IMG/VR virus record: IMGVR_UViG_3300042543_000811
Location: 1 to 34,396 of that record
Direction: 5' to 3' (one strand)
Source of the DNA: a virus
DNA: 34,396 nucleotides
Shown one piece after another: positions 8,565 to 16,325 of the stretch (position 1 is the first letter of the stretch; every line of letters starts with the position of its first letter). A program made the position numbers and the translations under genes. Under the pieces are notes generated by a model. That model did not search any database and was not told the origin of the DNA. It saw only the letters and a list, made by a program, of their open reading frames with translations.

Positions 8565-10568
8565 TTATGCCTCACCCTTGCACTTGATCGCTGCGCGTGG
8601 GTCTTGAAGAGCAACGCCGAAGTCGTGGTAACCACGCATCTGAACACCCAGGACATTGAAGTCCGCATCGGCGGTTTCGATCGTTGGAGCTTCTTGGCCG
8701 TTGAGGAACGCGACCTCGATTAGTGGCAGATCGTTCGGGTCGGTGATCAAGTACCAAGCCTTCGACGAGTTACCGGTATAAAGAGCGTTGGCCAGATACC
8801 GGCTCACTTCCACGCGGAACTTACCCACGTGTGGGTTGGTGATCGGAACACGAGCATTGGCGGTGCCATCACGCATCTCGAGCGACTTGTAGAGCTGCGA
8901 GCCGATGGCCGACAATGCGGTTGGCACGAGCATGATGGCAGGCATGGTACCGATCGGTTTGCCGTCGGAATCAACGAGGTCGTAGTAGGCAACTTCGGCC
9001 TTGGTCAGTCCGTCGATGGAGAGCACCGTATCGGTCCCCGACAGGAAATTCTTGTTTCCAACCGTGAAAAACGCGGAGTTGGCGAGGAAAACGGTCCAAA
9101 AGACATCATTGATCTTCAAACCCGAACCGCGACCAAGTTTCCTCGGTACCGTAGTGATCGCCCCGAGGTCATCGTTGATGATGTCGCGCCGGTCGACTGC
9201 CATCATCAAGCCGTAGGTGTCGGCTCGGTTGGTGTAACTTTCGTTCCCAAGGTTGCCGTGCTTGAGCTCACCCCCAGGGGCGACCAGTTCGTACTGATCC
9301 TTACCAATCAGGCGGTAGCTGGTAACGGTCTTGAAGTCCGAGACATTTCGAACCGCACAGATGTTTCGCCACACGCGCTCAACGCTGTAGAACCCGTCCA
9401 AGAGAAACTTGTTAGCTACGTTCGAGAGAATCCCACCGATGTCGATGTTGCTCACAGAACTTGCTTCGATGAAGCTACCGAACGCGGCTCGCATCACAGC
9501 GCGGTGATCGCGGAAGTTACGTCCCGAGTATCCATTAGCCCATGCGGCTTCGAGAATCAGCTCTTGAAGACCAATCCCACCTCGGAAACGACGGGATGCC
9601 AATTCAAGAGATTGCTCATCGGAAACTGCTTCGATGTTCGTGAGATTGGCTGCCATGAAGCAAGCCGCTTCAAGGACCGATGCACTGATCGTGTTGTTGG
9701 TCACATGAACAGCAGCAACTGCAGGACGCGTCCCTCGGATCTTTTCCAGCTCTGCCTTCTCGAGGTTCCAGCCCTCTCGAATCGCTTGGGCCTCCAAGCT
9801 CGGAAGTGCCCCGTTGTAAATGCGACGAATCCCCGCGATGCGATCAAGTTCCGTTGCATGAGCACTGCGCATGGCTTCGATGGCTGCATTGACCTCCGGC
9901 TGATTCGGTACAGGCTCTTGCGTTACAGGACTTGGAGCGACGGGTGCTGCAGGAGTTGTGTTTGGATCGTCTTGATTTGGGGTTTGAGGGTCGTCCATGG
10001 TTTGGTCTCCAGGGGTTGAAGATGCCTGAGCAGCGACACTCGCGCTGGTTGCTCCGTCGGCACCAAGGTCTACAAAACTGATTTCACCGAGTGAGGACTT
10101 TCGGACGACATTCACGGGGCCGCTGTACTGCGTCCCGTTGACGGTCACCTTTTGTCCCTCTTTGACAAACTCGTATTCATCCACTCCGGCACCCACCGAG
10201 GCTTGCCAGGGGAATCCGTTCTTTGAGCTCACCACGACTTCGCGTGCTGCCGGGGTGTCCCGCGAGACGATGCCGGTGGCGATCAGTTGACTGTTCTCGA
10301 CTCGGATCGCATCGGTATGACCAACACCCGAAAGAGGATCGTGACCAAAGCGGATGGGCCGAGCCTGCGATGGGATCGATAGACCAGCAAGATCGATGAT
10401 TACGGGGTATCGCCAACCAGACACTCGCATCGGTCCACCGGTGTAGGCGACCATGCGGAACTTCGGTAGCGATGCAGTAGTAGAACCATCTGCTGCAGCA
10501 TCGATGTCGAAGACAGCAGTTGCGCAGATGCTCAGTTGGCTTTGCGTTTGGTCTGGCTTAAGCGTCAT
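8565..10568 (-). CDS. Prohead protease / major capsid protein fusion
   Basis: The protein of about 667 residues joins three parts. The N-terminal 170 or so are a prohead-protease-like domain (RFGHDPLSGVGHTD, then FPWQASVGAG and ISFVDLGADGAT). A proline- and glutamine-rich linker and a helical scaffold-like region follow (about 185-290). The last 370 or so are a major capsid protein (ANKFLLDGFYSVERVW, VTSYRLIG, GYHDFGVALQDPRAA). Fusions of protease, scaffold and capsid are known in phages of this type; the protease would cut itself free during maturation. I chose ATG at 10568, nine bases after AGAGG; starts at 10601 (ATG) and 10595 are also open. The start overlaps the portal stop by 11 nt. 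Confidence 0.87.
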   Translation of the reverse strand: MTLKPDQTQSQLSICATAVFDIDAAADGSTTASLPKFRMVAYTGGPMRVSGWRYPVIIDLAGLSIPSQARPIRFGHDPLSGVGHTDAIRVENSQLIATGIVSRDTPAAREVVVSSKNGFPWQASVGAGVDEYEFVKEGQKVTVNGTQYSGPVNVVRKSSLGEISFVDLGADGATSASVAAQASSTPGDQTMDDPQTPNQDDPNTTPAAPVAPSPVTQEPVPNQPEVNAAIEAMRSAHATELDRIAGIRRIYNGALPSLEAQAIREGWNLEKAELEKIRGTRPAVAAVHVTNNTISASVLEAACFMAANLTNIEAVSDEQSLELASRRFRGGIGLQELILEAAWANGYSGRNFRDHRAVMRAAFGSFIEASSVSNIDIGGILSNVANKFLLDGFYSVERVWRNICAVRNVSDFKTVTSYRLIGKDQYELVAPGGELKHGNLGNESYTNRADTYGLMMAVDRRDIINDDLGAITTVPRKLGRGSGLKINDVFWTVFLANSAFFTVGNKNFLSGTDTVLSIDGLTKAEVAYYDLVDSDGKPIGTMPAIMLVPTALSAIGSQLYKSLEMRDGTANARVPITNPHVGKFRVEVSRYLANALYTGNSSKAWYLITDPNDLPLIEVAFLNGQEAPTIETADADFNVLGVQMRGYHDFGVALQDPRAAIKCKGEA

Positions 10569-11103
10569 CGGCTGGGACCTCTTCGTCTTGGACATTTGCA
10601 TAATCCTGTGAAGGAGCGGGGGTTACTTGCCCGATACTTAAACCGAGCTGTGACATAAGTGAAACTTCCTTGGCTCGCTGACGAAGCTGGACCTCCCAGT
10701 CTTGACCTCGCTTGGCGTACTCATCAGCCAAAGTGGTCGTGTGACTTTCAAGCCGAGTAGCTTGCGCGCTTGCCTCTTTGGCAGGATCCACATGTTCATG
10801 TCCGTCCCAAAACCATTGATGCGGCCATTGTGCAAATGGACCTAGACCTGATGGGAGTAAATCAGGTACAAGCGATGCTTCATCGAGCCATGTTCCAAGG
10901 AGCCGATCAAGCACAACGCGTTCAAGATGCGACTGGTCAACACGGATCGCCTTGTAGTAGGTCTGATGATCTAACCTACCTGAGCTATAATTGTATTGCG
11001 AACTATTGCATAATGCGATATTTAGAGGCATGTTAAGACATCGCGCGATCTCGTTTAAGAGCTCTTGTTTGAACTCCTTATAGGTCGTCGTTGGCTGTCC
11101 GGC
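10558..11103 (-). pseudogene. Phage portal protein, C-terminal fragment
   Basis: The open frame begins after an in-frame stop at 11104-11106 and reads QPTTTYKEFKQELLNEIA, then NMPLNIALCNSS and NYSSGRLDHQTYYKAI, the hallmark C-terminal segment of lambda-family portals (NYSSAR-like). It then runs about 120 residues to the stop. An ATG at 11031 could give a 157-residue fragment. The N-terminal two thirds lie 16.3 kb away at 27412-28377 in the same orientation. The phage frame ends at the GGCTG core (11093-11097); the two codons before it are element sequence. A functional portal ring is not expected from this fragment alone. Confidence 0.88.
11093..11097. repeat. Recombination core, left junction (attL-like)
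   Basis: The five bases GGCTG are shared with 27455-27459. To the left is portal sequence; to the right is element sequence. Joining left-of-core here with right-of-core at 27459 restores the portal frame (AEQP then TTTYKEF). A very short identical core is typical of large serine recombinases. The element-side arms hold an inverted GTGGG/CCCAC pair (11114-11118 and 27438-27442), as expected of an attP site. Confidence 0.8.
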
Positions 11104-11173
11104 TTAGGCAATCCCCACCCAATTTCAATAGAACCAGAATGCCGAAGTTTTGGCTACCTGTGCCCAGGTAACT

Positions 11174-11254
11174 AGTCGATCGCTACCCAACCACCTTGGT
11201 GGCCAATCTTCCGCACAAGGCCTGCTTCCTGTGCGCGTCGCATGTGATAACGCA
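11174..11254 (-). pseudogene. Remnant 3' end of a serine recombinase gene
   Basis: About 82 bp match the 3' end of the recombinase gene at 12460-12542 at roughly 90% by eye. The encoded ending (RRAQEAGLVRKIGHQGGWVAID) differs from the intact gene's C-terminus at two positions. The rest of the gene is absent. It lies 76 bp from the left att core, where a recombinase gene would normally end, so it may mark the original position of an earlier related recombinase, or a repeat made when the PEP-CTERM cassette entered. Confidence 0.8.
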
Positions 11255-11314
11255 TTTTTCCAGAATGTCGGACATTTCCGGAGTGCGAAGAAACACTAAC
11301 TATTTTGACAATTA

Positions 11315-11351
11315 GGCCTCTTTTGTGGGTTGTTTGGCTTTTTTGGGGGGG
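11315..11351 (+). promoter_or_regulatory. Possible promoter with T6-G7 homopolymer tract
   Basis: A perfect -35-type hexamer TTGACA (11315-11320) is followed, at the spacing where a -10 box would lie, by a T6 then G7 run (11339-11351). No good TATAAT is present. Homopolymer runs here could change length and so vary transcription of the downstream PEP-CTERM gene. This rests on motif reading alone. Confidence 0.3.
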
Positions 11352-11395
11352 TAATTTACTGCAGATACAAGGATGCTCAGTTTCTACCAAGGAGG

Positions 11396-11434
11396 ATGAA
11401 TTCATCATCACTTAGTTTGAGATCAGTATTGTGA
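11396..11434 (+). CDS. Possible 12-codon leader ORF
   Basis: ATG at 11396 opens a 12-codon frame rich in Ser and Leu (MNSSSLSLRSVL). Its TGA stop overlaps the GTG start of the PEP-CTERM gene by three bases (GTGA). The best ribosome-binding site of the region, AAGGAGG (11389-11395), abuts this ATG, which is too close for normal use. An in-frame stop at 11413 prevents the main gene from starting nearer to it. This may be a coupling leader, or simply an arrangement made by past rearrangement. Confidence 0.25.
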   Translation: MNSSSLSLRSVL

Positions 11435-12414
11435 GAAGAAGACAATCCCATTTTGTCGTTGCGGTTTCTATGGCGCTTGCAAGCATGGTTTCAGCGGTGC
11501 AAGGCGCAGTCGTGAGCTTCGGATCTGGTGGCAACACTTTCACCATGGAGTTTGTCACGATCGGCAATCCAGGGAATGCAGCCGATACAACTGGTGATCC
11601 GAATCCTGCAGGTGCCGTCGGTTACATATATGGCATCGGCAAGTTCGAAGTCAGCCGTGATATGATTACGAAGTTCAACGCTTCGCAGTCGCTTCAAATA
11701 ACGCTTGCAGATATGACCTCCTTCGGAGGCAATGGAGCGATCAAGCCAGCAACCAGTGTTTCTTGGAACGAGGCGGCTCGGTTCGTCAACTGGCTTAACA
11801 CCAGCAGTGGTGGCTTTGCCGCTTATAAGTTCACAACCGGTGGCGTCAACGATAACATAGCAGTATGGACTGTGTCTGACACGCTTGATTACGATGCATC
11901 GAATCCGTATCGCAGCAAGCGAGCCACCTATGTCCTCCCTAGCTACAACGAGTGGTACAAGGCGGCGTATTACAATCCTAACAACAGCACCTATTACGAC
12001 TTCCCTAATGGCAGCAACACAGCACCAACTGCGGTAGCAAGCGGGACGGCAGCGAATACGGCAGTGTACAACCAGGATTTTTTCCAGGGCCCAGCAGATG
12101 TGAACCTAACAGGTGGCTTTAGCCCTTACGGCGTGATGGGCCTAGGAGGAAACGCTTGGGAATGGGAAGAGAGTTCCTTTGACCGGGCTAATATTAGTGC
12201 TTCTTCGTCTCGTGGGATCCGCGGCGGCTCTTGGCTTCACGGCTCCAGCTTCTTGTCGTCGTCGTCTCGCTTCGCCAACGGCCCTAGCAATGTGTATGAT
12301 GACTACGGTTTTCGCGTCGTAAATCTTTCTCCAGTGCCTGAGCCGAGCATGATGGTGATAGGGACGCTATTTGGTTTAGGGGGGCTAGTTGCTAAGAGGC
12401 GGATGAAGAAGTGA
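11431..12414 (+). CDS. PEP-CTERM-anchored FGE-sulfatase (SUMF1-like) protein
   Basis: The 327-residue protein starts at GTG with a signal peptide (about 1-25, ending VQGA). The main domain is formylglycine-generating-enzyme-like: YIYGIGKFEVSRDM, PATSVSWNEAARFVNWLN, YVLPSYNEWYKAAYY, GVMGLGGNAWEWEES, RGIRGGSWLHG and YGFRVV. The C-terminus is a PEP-CTERM signal: VPEP, a hydrophobic stretch, then KRRMKK. The exported protein would be sorted by an exosortase, which is not encoded in this window. The cysteines used by true FGE are not seen, so it is more likely a binding or structural protein than a sulfatase activator. It lies between two copies of a recombinase 3' end, as a cassette. Confidence 0.9.
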   Translation: MRRRQSHFVVAVSMALASMVSAVQGAVVSFGSGGNTFTMEFVTIGNPGNAADTTGDPNPAGAVGYIYGIGKFEVSRDMITKFNASQSLQITLADMTSFGGNGAIKPATSVSWNEAARFVNWLNTSSGGFAAYKFTTGGVNDNIAVWTVSDTLDYDASNPYRSKRATYVLPSYNEWYKAAYYNPNNSTYYDFPNGSNTAPTAVASGTAANTAVYNQDFFQGPADVNLTGGFSPYGVMGLGGNAWEWEESSFDRANISASSSRGIRGGSWLHGSSFLSSSSRFANGPSNVYDDYGFRVVNLSPVPEPSMMVIGTLFGLGGLVAKRRMKK

Positions 12415-12457
12415 CTGAATCCTTCACGCGCATCATAGCGGCGTATCGTAGAGACCT

Positions 12458-14272
12458 TCAGTCGATCGCTACCCAACCACCTTTGTGGCCAATCTTCCGC
12501 ACTAGACCTGCTGCCTGTGCCCGTCGCATGTGATAGCACGCATGCGACGGGTCCGGTGATTCGATCATCTCACACACATCCGCAAGATGAATTGGTTGCT
12601 TCGATCGACGAGCCAGCTCGCCAATCTCACGCCAGATTCGACGCTGGCCAAGCACTTCATCTGGGATCTTGATGGGATCAATACCAAACGCGGGATGGAA
12701 CTCCAGTGCTCCGGTGATTTCGCGATAGCTTATCTTGCCGCATTTGGCATCATGAATACCGATAGTGATCGATGCGATCGTTTGTCGGATCGCGACCGCC
12801 AATTTCGCTTGATCCGCTTTGGCGAGGTTCTCGGTGATTTCGCTGTACCGAGAAAGTACGGATAGTGCTTCAGGGATCGGCTCCAACGAACGACTGCGCT
12901 GGTCGATACGGTCTTGGATTGCAGCTAGTTCGTCTTTCCATCGGCCCAGCAACTTGGAAATGGATTGAAAATCGTCTCGGTCGGCCAGCGCGAGGTTCTC
13001 TGTGCCACGCTCGATCTTGCGCTGTAGGTCGGCCATGATCCGTTCGTCTTTTGACTGCGATGTAGAATCTCGCCGTTTCGAGATCTCGATAGCCTTTTTG
13101 ATTTTGGCTTGAGCACCAGCCTTAAGCAGTCGCTCCCGAATGGTCTGTAGCACGAAACTCTCGAGTCGATCGCATCGAACCGAGGGGTGAGGGCAATTCG
13201 CGTCGTAGGGCTGAACCAATGGGGATGTGTTGCAGGAATAGAATCGAACTACGGTGGTTCCATGTTGCTTGCGTCGCACCCCATACATTCGTGTTCCGCA
13301 GTGCTGGCAAACAACGACCGTGCTGAGCAGATAAGACCCAGATCGTATTCGGGTCTTGGATGTCGATCGCTGCTGAAGAATCTTTTGAACTCGATCGAAT
13401 TGGTCTTGGGTGATAAGCCCTTCGTGTGCGTTCTCGACGACGATCAACCCCTCTTCGGCGACGCGCGTAAATTTGCCACGGCCATAGTGGCCAACTCGAA
13501 GCGTCCCTGCGTATGCAGGATTCTTCAAGATACCCATCGTGCTGGAGAACGTGAAACTGTTGCCTTGTGCAGTTTTTATCTTGCGTCGATTTAGCTCTCG
13601 AGCCACAGAGCCCACCGATTCGCACCGCAGTATCGCTTTAAATGCACATCGGATGGCATCGACGACGTCTTTGTTCTCGGTCGGCACCAACTTGGATTTC
13701 CAGGTTGGTGGCTTTTTGAACCGCTCGTAATAGCGAACCCGTTTGACCAGTCGTCCGGTCTCATCGTAGATCTCTCGATCGTAGCCAAAGACCACACCAC
13801 CGATACGTTGTCCTTGTTGAGCCTTCAATCGTTGCCCGCTAGCAACGCGATGCGCTAGCTTGACCGATTCCTCTCTGGCTCCGTATTGATCAACGATGGC
13901 GGTGATCACACCACCTAGGTTGCTGAAATCCAACTCACCACGTTGGCAGGTGACGATCTTTACGCCGGCATCGCGGAGCTGCTTCCAGTGCTGCATGGCA
14001 TCAAAAACATCTTCCCGCGACATACGGCTCTGCTCTGAAAGCAGTACGGCTTCAAATCGCCTGTTCTTGGCGTTTGCCAGCAAGCGACGAAACTCGGGTC
14101 TGTTGGCCGACTCGGTGCCCGTCAATCCATGGTCTTCGTACCACGTGGTGATTCGGTATCCGTTGCGTTCGGCCATGGCCTCGATGTCGCGTCGATGACG
14201 CGCAGGGCTATCCTCTTGCTTATCGGTGCTCATGCGAATGTAGCCGACGGCCGGTTTTGATTTTGCAATCAT
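12458..14272 (-). CDS. Large serine recombinase (site-specific integrase)
   Basis: The 604-residue protein begins at ATG. The resolvase catalytic domain opens AVGYIRMSTDKQEDS (nucleophile Ser15), with ARHRRDIEAM and LLSEQSRMSREDV following (the Arg-rich active site). The Recombinase domain comes next (about 155-325: FGYDRE, LNRRKIKT, ILKNPAYAGTLRVG). A zinc ribbon (CQHCGTRM ... C ... C, about 350-395) and a coiled-coil region (about 415-510) follow. A C-terminal winged-helix-like tail (HLADVCEMI ... GLVRKIGHKGGWVAID) is an extra module. All expected parts are present, so it is probably active and responsible for insertion into the portal gene. The PEP-CTERM cassette separates it from the att core. 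Confidence 0.93.
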   Translation of the reverse strand: MIAKSKPAVGYIRMSTDKQEDSPARHRRDIEAMAERNGYRITTWYEDHGLTGTESANRPEFRRLLANAKNRRFEAVLLSEQSRMSREDVFDAMQHWKQLRDAGVKIVTCQRGELDFSNLGGVITAIVDQYGAREESVKLAHRVASGQRLKAQQGQRIGGVVFGYDREIYDETGRLVKRVRYYERFKKPPTWKSKLVPTENKDVVDAIRCAFKAILRCESVGSVARELNRRKIKTAQGNSFTFSSTMGILKNPAYAGTLRVGHYGRGKFTRVAEEGLIVVENAHEGLITQDQFDRVQKILQQRSTSKTRIRSGSYLLSTVVVCQHCGTRMYGVRRKQHGTTVVRFYSCNTSPLVQPYDANCPHPSVRCDRLESFVLQTIRERLLKAGAQAKIKKAIEISKRRDSTSQSKDERIMADLQRKIERGTENLALADRDDFQSISKLLGRWKDELAAIQDRIDQRSRSLEPIPEALSVLSRYSEITENLAKADQAKLAVAIRQTIASITIGIHDAKCGKISYREITGALEFHPAFGIDPIKIPDEVLGQRRIWREIGELARRSKQPIHLADVCEMIESPDPSHACYHMRRAQAAGLVRKIGHKGGWVAID

Positions 14273-14308
14273 GTTTTTTCGTCCTACTTTGGAATTGGTG
14301 TGGTTGGT

Positions 14309-14542
14309 CTAAAGCCCCTTGGTTTCCATCACGGCGTACTTGCCCCCACGAGGGGCCCGTGCGTAGGCTCCTTGCCAGTTGTCGATGGTTCGTATCAGCT
14401 CGCATTTGGCTGCGATCTCTTCGGGTGTCGGGTGGTACTCGTAGACGCCGTTTCGAGCGCGTTTCCATTCGCCTCGATCGATCCATTTGCCATCCGCTTC
14501 CCATTGGCGTACCTGGGGTGCGAGTTCGGTTTGTTCGTACAT
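14309..14542 (-). CDS. Small hypothetical protein
   Basis: This is a 77-residue protein starting MYEQTELAPQVRQWEADG, with AGGGG about eight bases before the ATG. The sequence is rich in Trp, Glu and Arg, with a YEYHPTPEEIAAKCELIR helix and a basic, glycine-rich tail. There is no membrane segment. A TTG at 14626 would extend it by 28 residues of poor quality. It lies 37 nt before the recombinase start on the same strand, so it is probably co-transcribed with it. A role in recombination directionality is possible from position only. Confidence 0.6.
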   Translation of the reverse strand: MYEQTELAPQVRQWEADGKWIDRGEWKRARNGVYEYHPTPEEIAAKCELIRTIDNWQGAYARAPRGGKYAVMETKGL

Positions 14543-14790
14543 GTCTGAAGCCCCTATGATTGGTGTTTGAAAACGCGGTCGGCTAACCCGCCGACGGGAA
14601 ACACACAGGAGCCAGGACATTTGCAATCAAGCAAGCCAAGCGGCTCGACCACTGGCTAAGAATTGCCAAGGTCGCCACAGAATCGCCCAGGAATAGCCCG
14701 TTTGCGGGCTTGGACGTTAGAGCCAGAAGCGACACAAGACCGCGCGTGCGGCCTCGTGTGCGTTGTGGTGGCGATTGGTGTGGTCGCGTT

Positions 14791-15186
14791 CTACTTGCGG
14801 CTGGCTAGCGCGAAGTGGCCCCGCTCGGTCTTGCGGAATCGGGCGTCTTTCCCTTTGGCGTTGATCTCCCGCAGGATCGAGGCGTAGAGCGTCGCGTCGG
14901 GCGTTGCCCCCTTGGGCGTCGACCAAAGACCCGCGACCTGCATCGCCTCGACCATCGCCTTGCAATTCATCGCGTCCTTCGATTTGCCAAGGACAATGAT
15001 CGCGGCTTCGATCTGGCTGATCTTCTTGGCCGGCGTTTCCGTTGGCTTGGACGGTTTCGAATCCTTGGCGTCGCGTTTGGCCACGGTTGCGTTCTTGGTC
15101 GTAGGCTTGGCCGTTTGTACCTTGGTCGCCTTCTTCGCGTTACGTGCGTTCGTGGTGGCCTTGGTGGTTTTGGTCTTGGTCGTCAT
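14791..15186 (-). CDS. H1-like tail plus HARE-HTH domain DNA-binding protein
   Basis: Residues 1-55 are almost entirely Lys, Thr, Ala and Asn, like a bacterial histone-H1 tail. Residues 58-131 form a HARE-HTH (HB1/ASXL) winged helix: KKISQIEAAIIVLGKSKDAM, MVEAMQVAGLWSTPKGATP, DATLYASILREI, and RFRKTERGHFAL. HARE-HTH domains occur in restriction enzymes, RNA polymerase delta and chromatin proteins, and are thought to sense modified DNA or to bind DNA generally. A homologue with the same HARE domain is encoded at 33537-34082 in the neighbouring element. DNA binding is likely; the specific role is unknown. Confidence 0.82.
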   Translation of the reverse strand: MTTKTKTTKATTNARNAKKATKVQTAKPTTKNATVAKRDAKDSKPSKPTETPAKKISQIEAAIIVLGKSKDAMNCKAMVEAMQVAGLWSTPKGATPDATLYASILREINAKGKDARFRKTERGHFALASRK

Positions 15187-15274
15187 CGTCTGGTCTCCCG
15201 TTGTTCGAATGGTATGGCTGCCATCATCAGGCCCGGCGAACCACCGCCGAGCGACGCCCGCAGGCGTTTCGGCG

Positions 15275-15538
15275 TTAGTTAGCGATCTCCCACGCGCGTT
15301 TGGTGCCGTAGCCTAGTTGTTGGCCTTCGACGATGTAGAGCACCGCATCGTCGTCTACGTCGCCGTCGTCGTCCGGGTCATCCTCGTCGGCCGCATCGTT
15401 GATCTCTTCGCCCGAGCACAGGCCGGTGATCGAATTTTCGAAGGGCCAGTTCTGTTGCGTCATCAGGCGTACCTCGGCATCGCCACCGATGAGGTCGCGG
15501 TATTCTTCCAGGCGTTCGATGAGTTGGTCGATGGTCAT
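15275..15538 (-). CDS. Small acidic protein, conserved accessory family
   Basis: This is an 87-residue protein starting MTIDQLIERLEEYRDLIGGDAEV. The N-terminal helix is followed by MTQQNWPFENSI, then an Asp/Glu-only stretch of about 20 residues, and the end YIVEGQQLGYGTKRAWEI. A homologue with more than 80% identity in both conserved blocks is encoded at 32694-32972 on the other strand. The acidic centre differs freely between the two, so the two ends carry the function. I know no function for this family. DNA mimicry is imaginable from the acidity, but unproven. Confidence 0.75.
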   Translation of the reverse strand: MTIDQLIERLEEYRDLIGGDAEVRLMTQQNWPFENSITGLCSGEEINDAADEDDPDDDGDVDDDAVLYIVEGQQLGYGTKRAWEIAN

Positions 15539-15568
15539 GTTCGTGGTCTCCGTTTTGGTTGGGGGTTA

Positions 15569-15790
15569 CTACTTCTCGGTTCCGGTCATGAAAGCGATCA
15601 CCGCTGAAAGGCGGCTGTTGATCTCGTTGAGGTCACCTACGTTGCCCCAATGGATCGGGTGTTCGTCGTTGCCCGGTGCGGGCAGGTCGAATAGCAATTC
15701 GCCGATTCGCGTTACTAGGTCTTGGGCCACTAGGTGTGCGTTCTCGTATGCTGCCTCGGCGTTGATCTTTGGTTTGGCGTTCTTGGCCAT
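15569..15790 (-). CDS. Small hypothetical protein
   Basis: The 73-residue product starts at ATG (MAKNAKPKINAEAAYENAHLVAQ) with GGAG about ten bases upstream. It is predicted mostly helical (LVTRIGELLFDL, LNEINSRLSAVIAFM). No family is recognised. It is the first gene of the - strand run leading to the recombinase and faces the excisionase-like gene across a 232-bp divergent promoter region. Confidence 0.62.
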   Translation of the reverse strand: MAKNAKPKINAEAAYENAHLVAQDLVTRIGELLFDLPAPGNDEHPIHWGNVGDLNEINSRLSAVIAFMTGTEK

Positions 15791-15968
15791 CGTCTCGTCT
15801 CCGTGTGTTGGGGTTTCGAATTCGTCGTTGCGACGACACACATGGAGCCATGGAAACCGGAACGCCTCAAGCGCTCTCTAACCACAATTCGGCTGGAATT
15901 TCCATGATTTCCGGTGTTGGGCCGGAATTAGCCGGGAATAGCGTCGTGCTGTTCAAACTGTGTAGGGT

Positions 15969-15979
15969 TAGTTAAACTA
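15969..15979. promoter_or_regulatory. Possible operator palindrome in divergent promoter region
   Basis: TAGTTAAACTA is a perfect palindrome around a central A, flanked by GG and CC, in the gap between the - strand run and the HTH gene. It would suit self-regulation by the HTH protein at 16023. This is a single short site, so the assignment is weak. Confidence 0.3.
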
Positions 15980-16022
15980 CCGGTCTTGCGAAACTCGCGC
16001 CCCAATTTTTGAGGCCAAGACC

Positions 16023-16226
16023 ATGACCAAATTGTCGGAATACATGCACACCGCAGAAGCGGCCGAGTATCTCGGCGTCCACCACAACACCGTTCGCAAA
16101 TGGGCAGCCCGTGGTGAGATCCCGATGCATCGGAACCCAGCCAATGGCTACCGACTGTTCAAACGAAGCGACTTGGACAAGCTGCTCAAGAAGGTGGCCG
16201 TTCCAGTAAAACCGAAATCATCGTAG
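16023..16226 (+). CDS. Excisionase-type MerR-like HTH protein
   Basis: The 67-residue protein is a single winged-helix HTH of the excisionase/MerR type: HTAEAAEYLGVHHNTVRKWAARG (about 9-31), then IPMHR and NGYRLFKRSDLDKLL (42-56). Proteins of this class act as recombination directionality factors or small repressors. Here it begins the + strand transcript that leads into the type I R-M operon (99-nt gap) and faces the recombinase run. It could direct excision by the serine recombinase, control restriction gene expression, or both. Confidence 0.85.
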   Translation: MTKLSEYMHTAEAAEYLGVHHNTVRKWAARGEIPMHRNPANGYRLFKRSDLDKLLKKVAVPVKPKSS

Positions 16227-16325
16227 AGCATCAGTAACCCAAGAATCCATGGCCAGGAAATCCAAGTCTTACGTGCTTTGCGACATCACCATCTCCAGCT
16301 TGCTTTCCGAAAGCCGCATAAGTCC

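Noticed and set aside
8829-10019. A 396-residue + strand frame opposite the capsid gene
   Set aside because: It is antisense to the protease-capsid fusion, which has clear family motifs. The frame is rich in Cys and Arg with no recognisable domain.
10558-11031. A free-standing small protein gene starting at ATG 11031
   Set aside because: The frame continues upstream of that ATG with portal sequence to the att core, so it is the C-terminal part of the split portal.
11172-11411. A 79-residue - strand frame taken as a separate HTH gene
   Set aside because: Only its last 27 or so residues match the recombinase C-terminus; the rest is intergenic sequence antisense to the PEP-CTERM upstream region. 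It is better described as a recombinase remnant.
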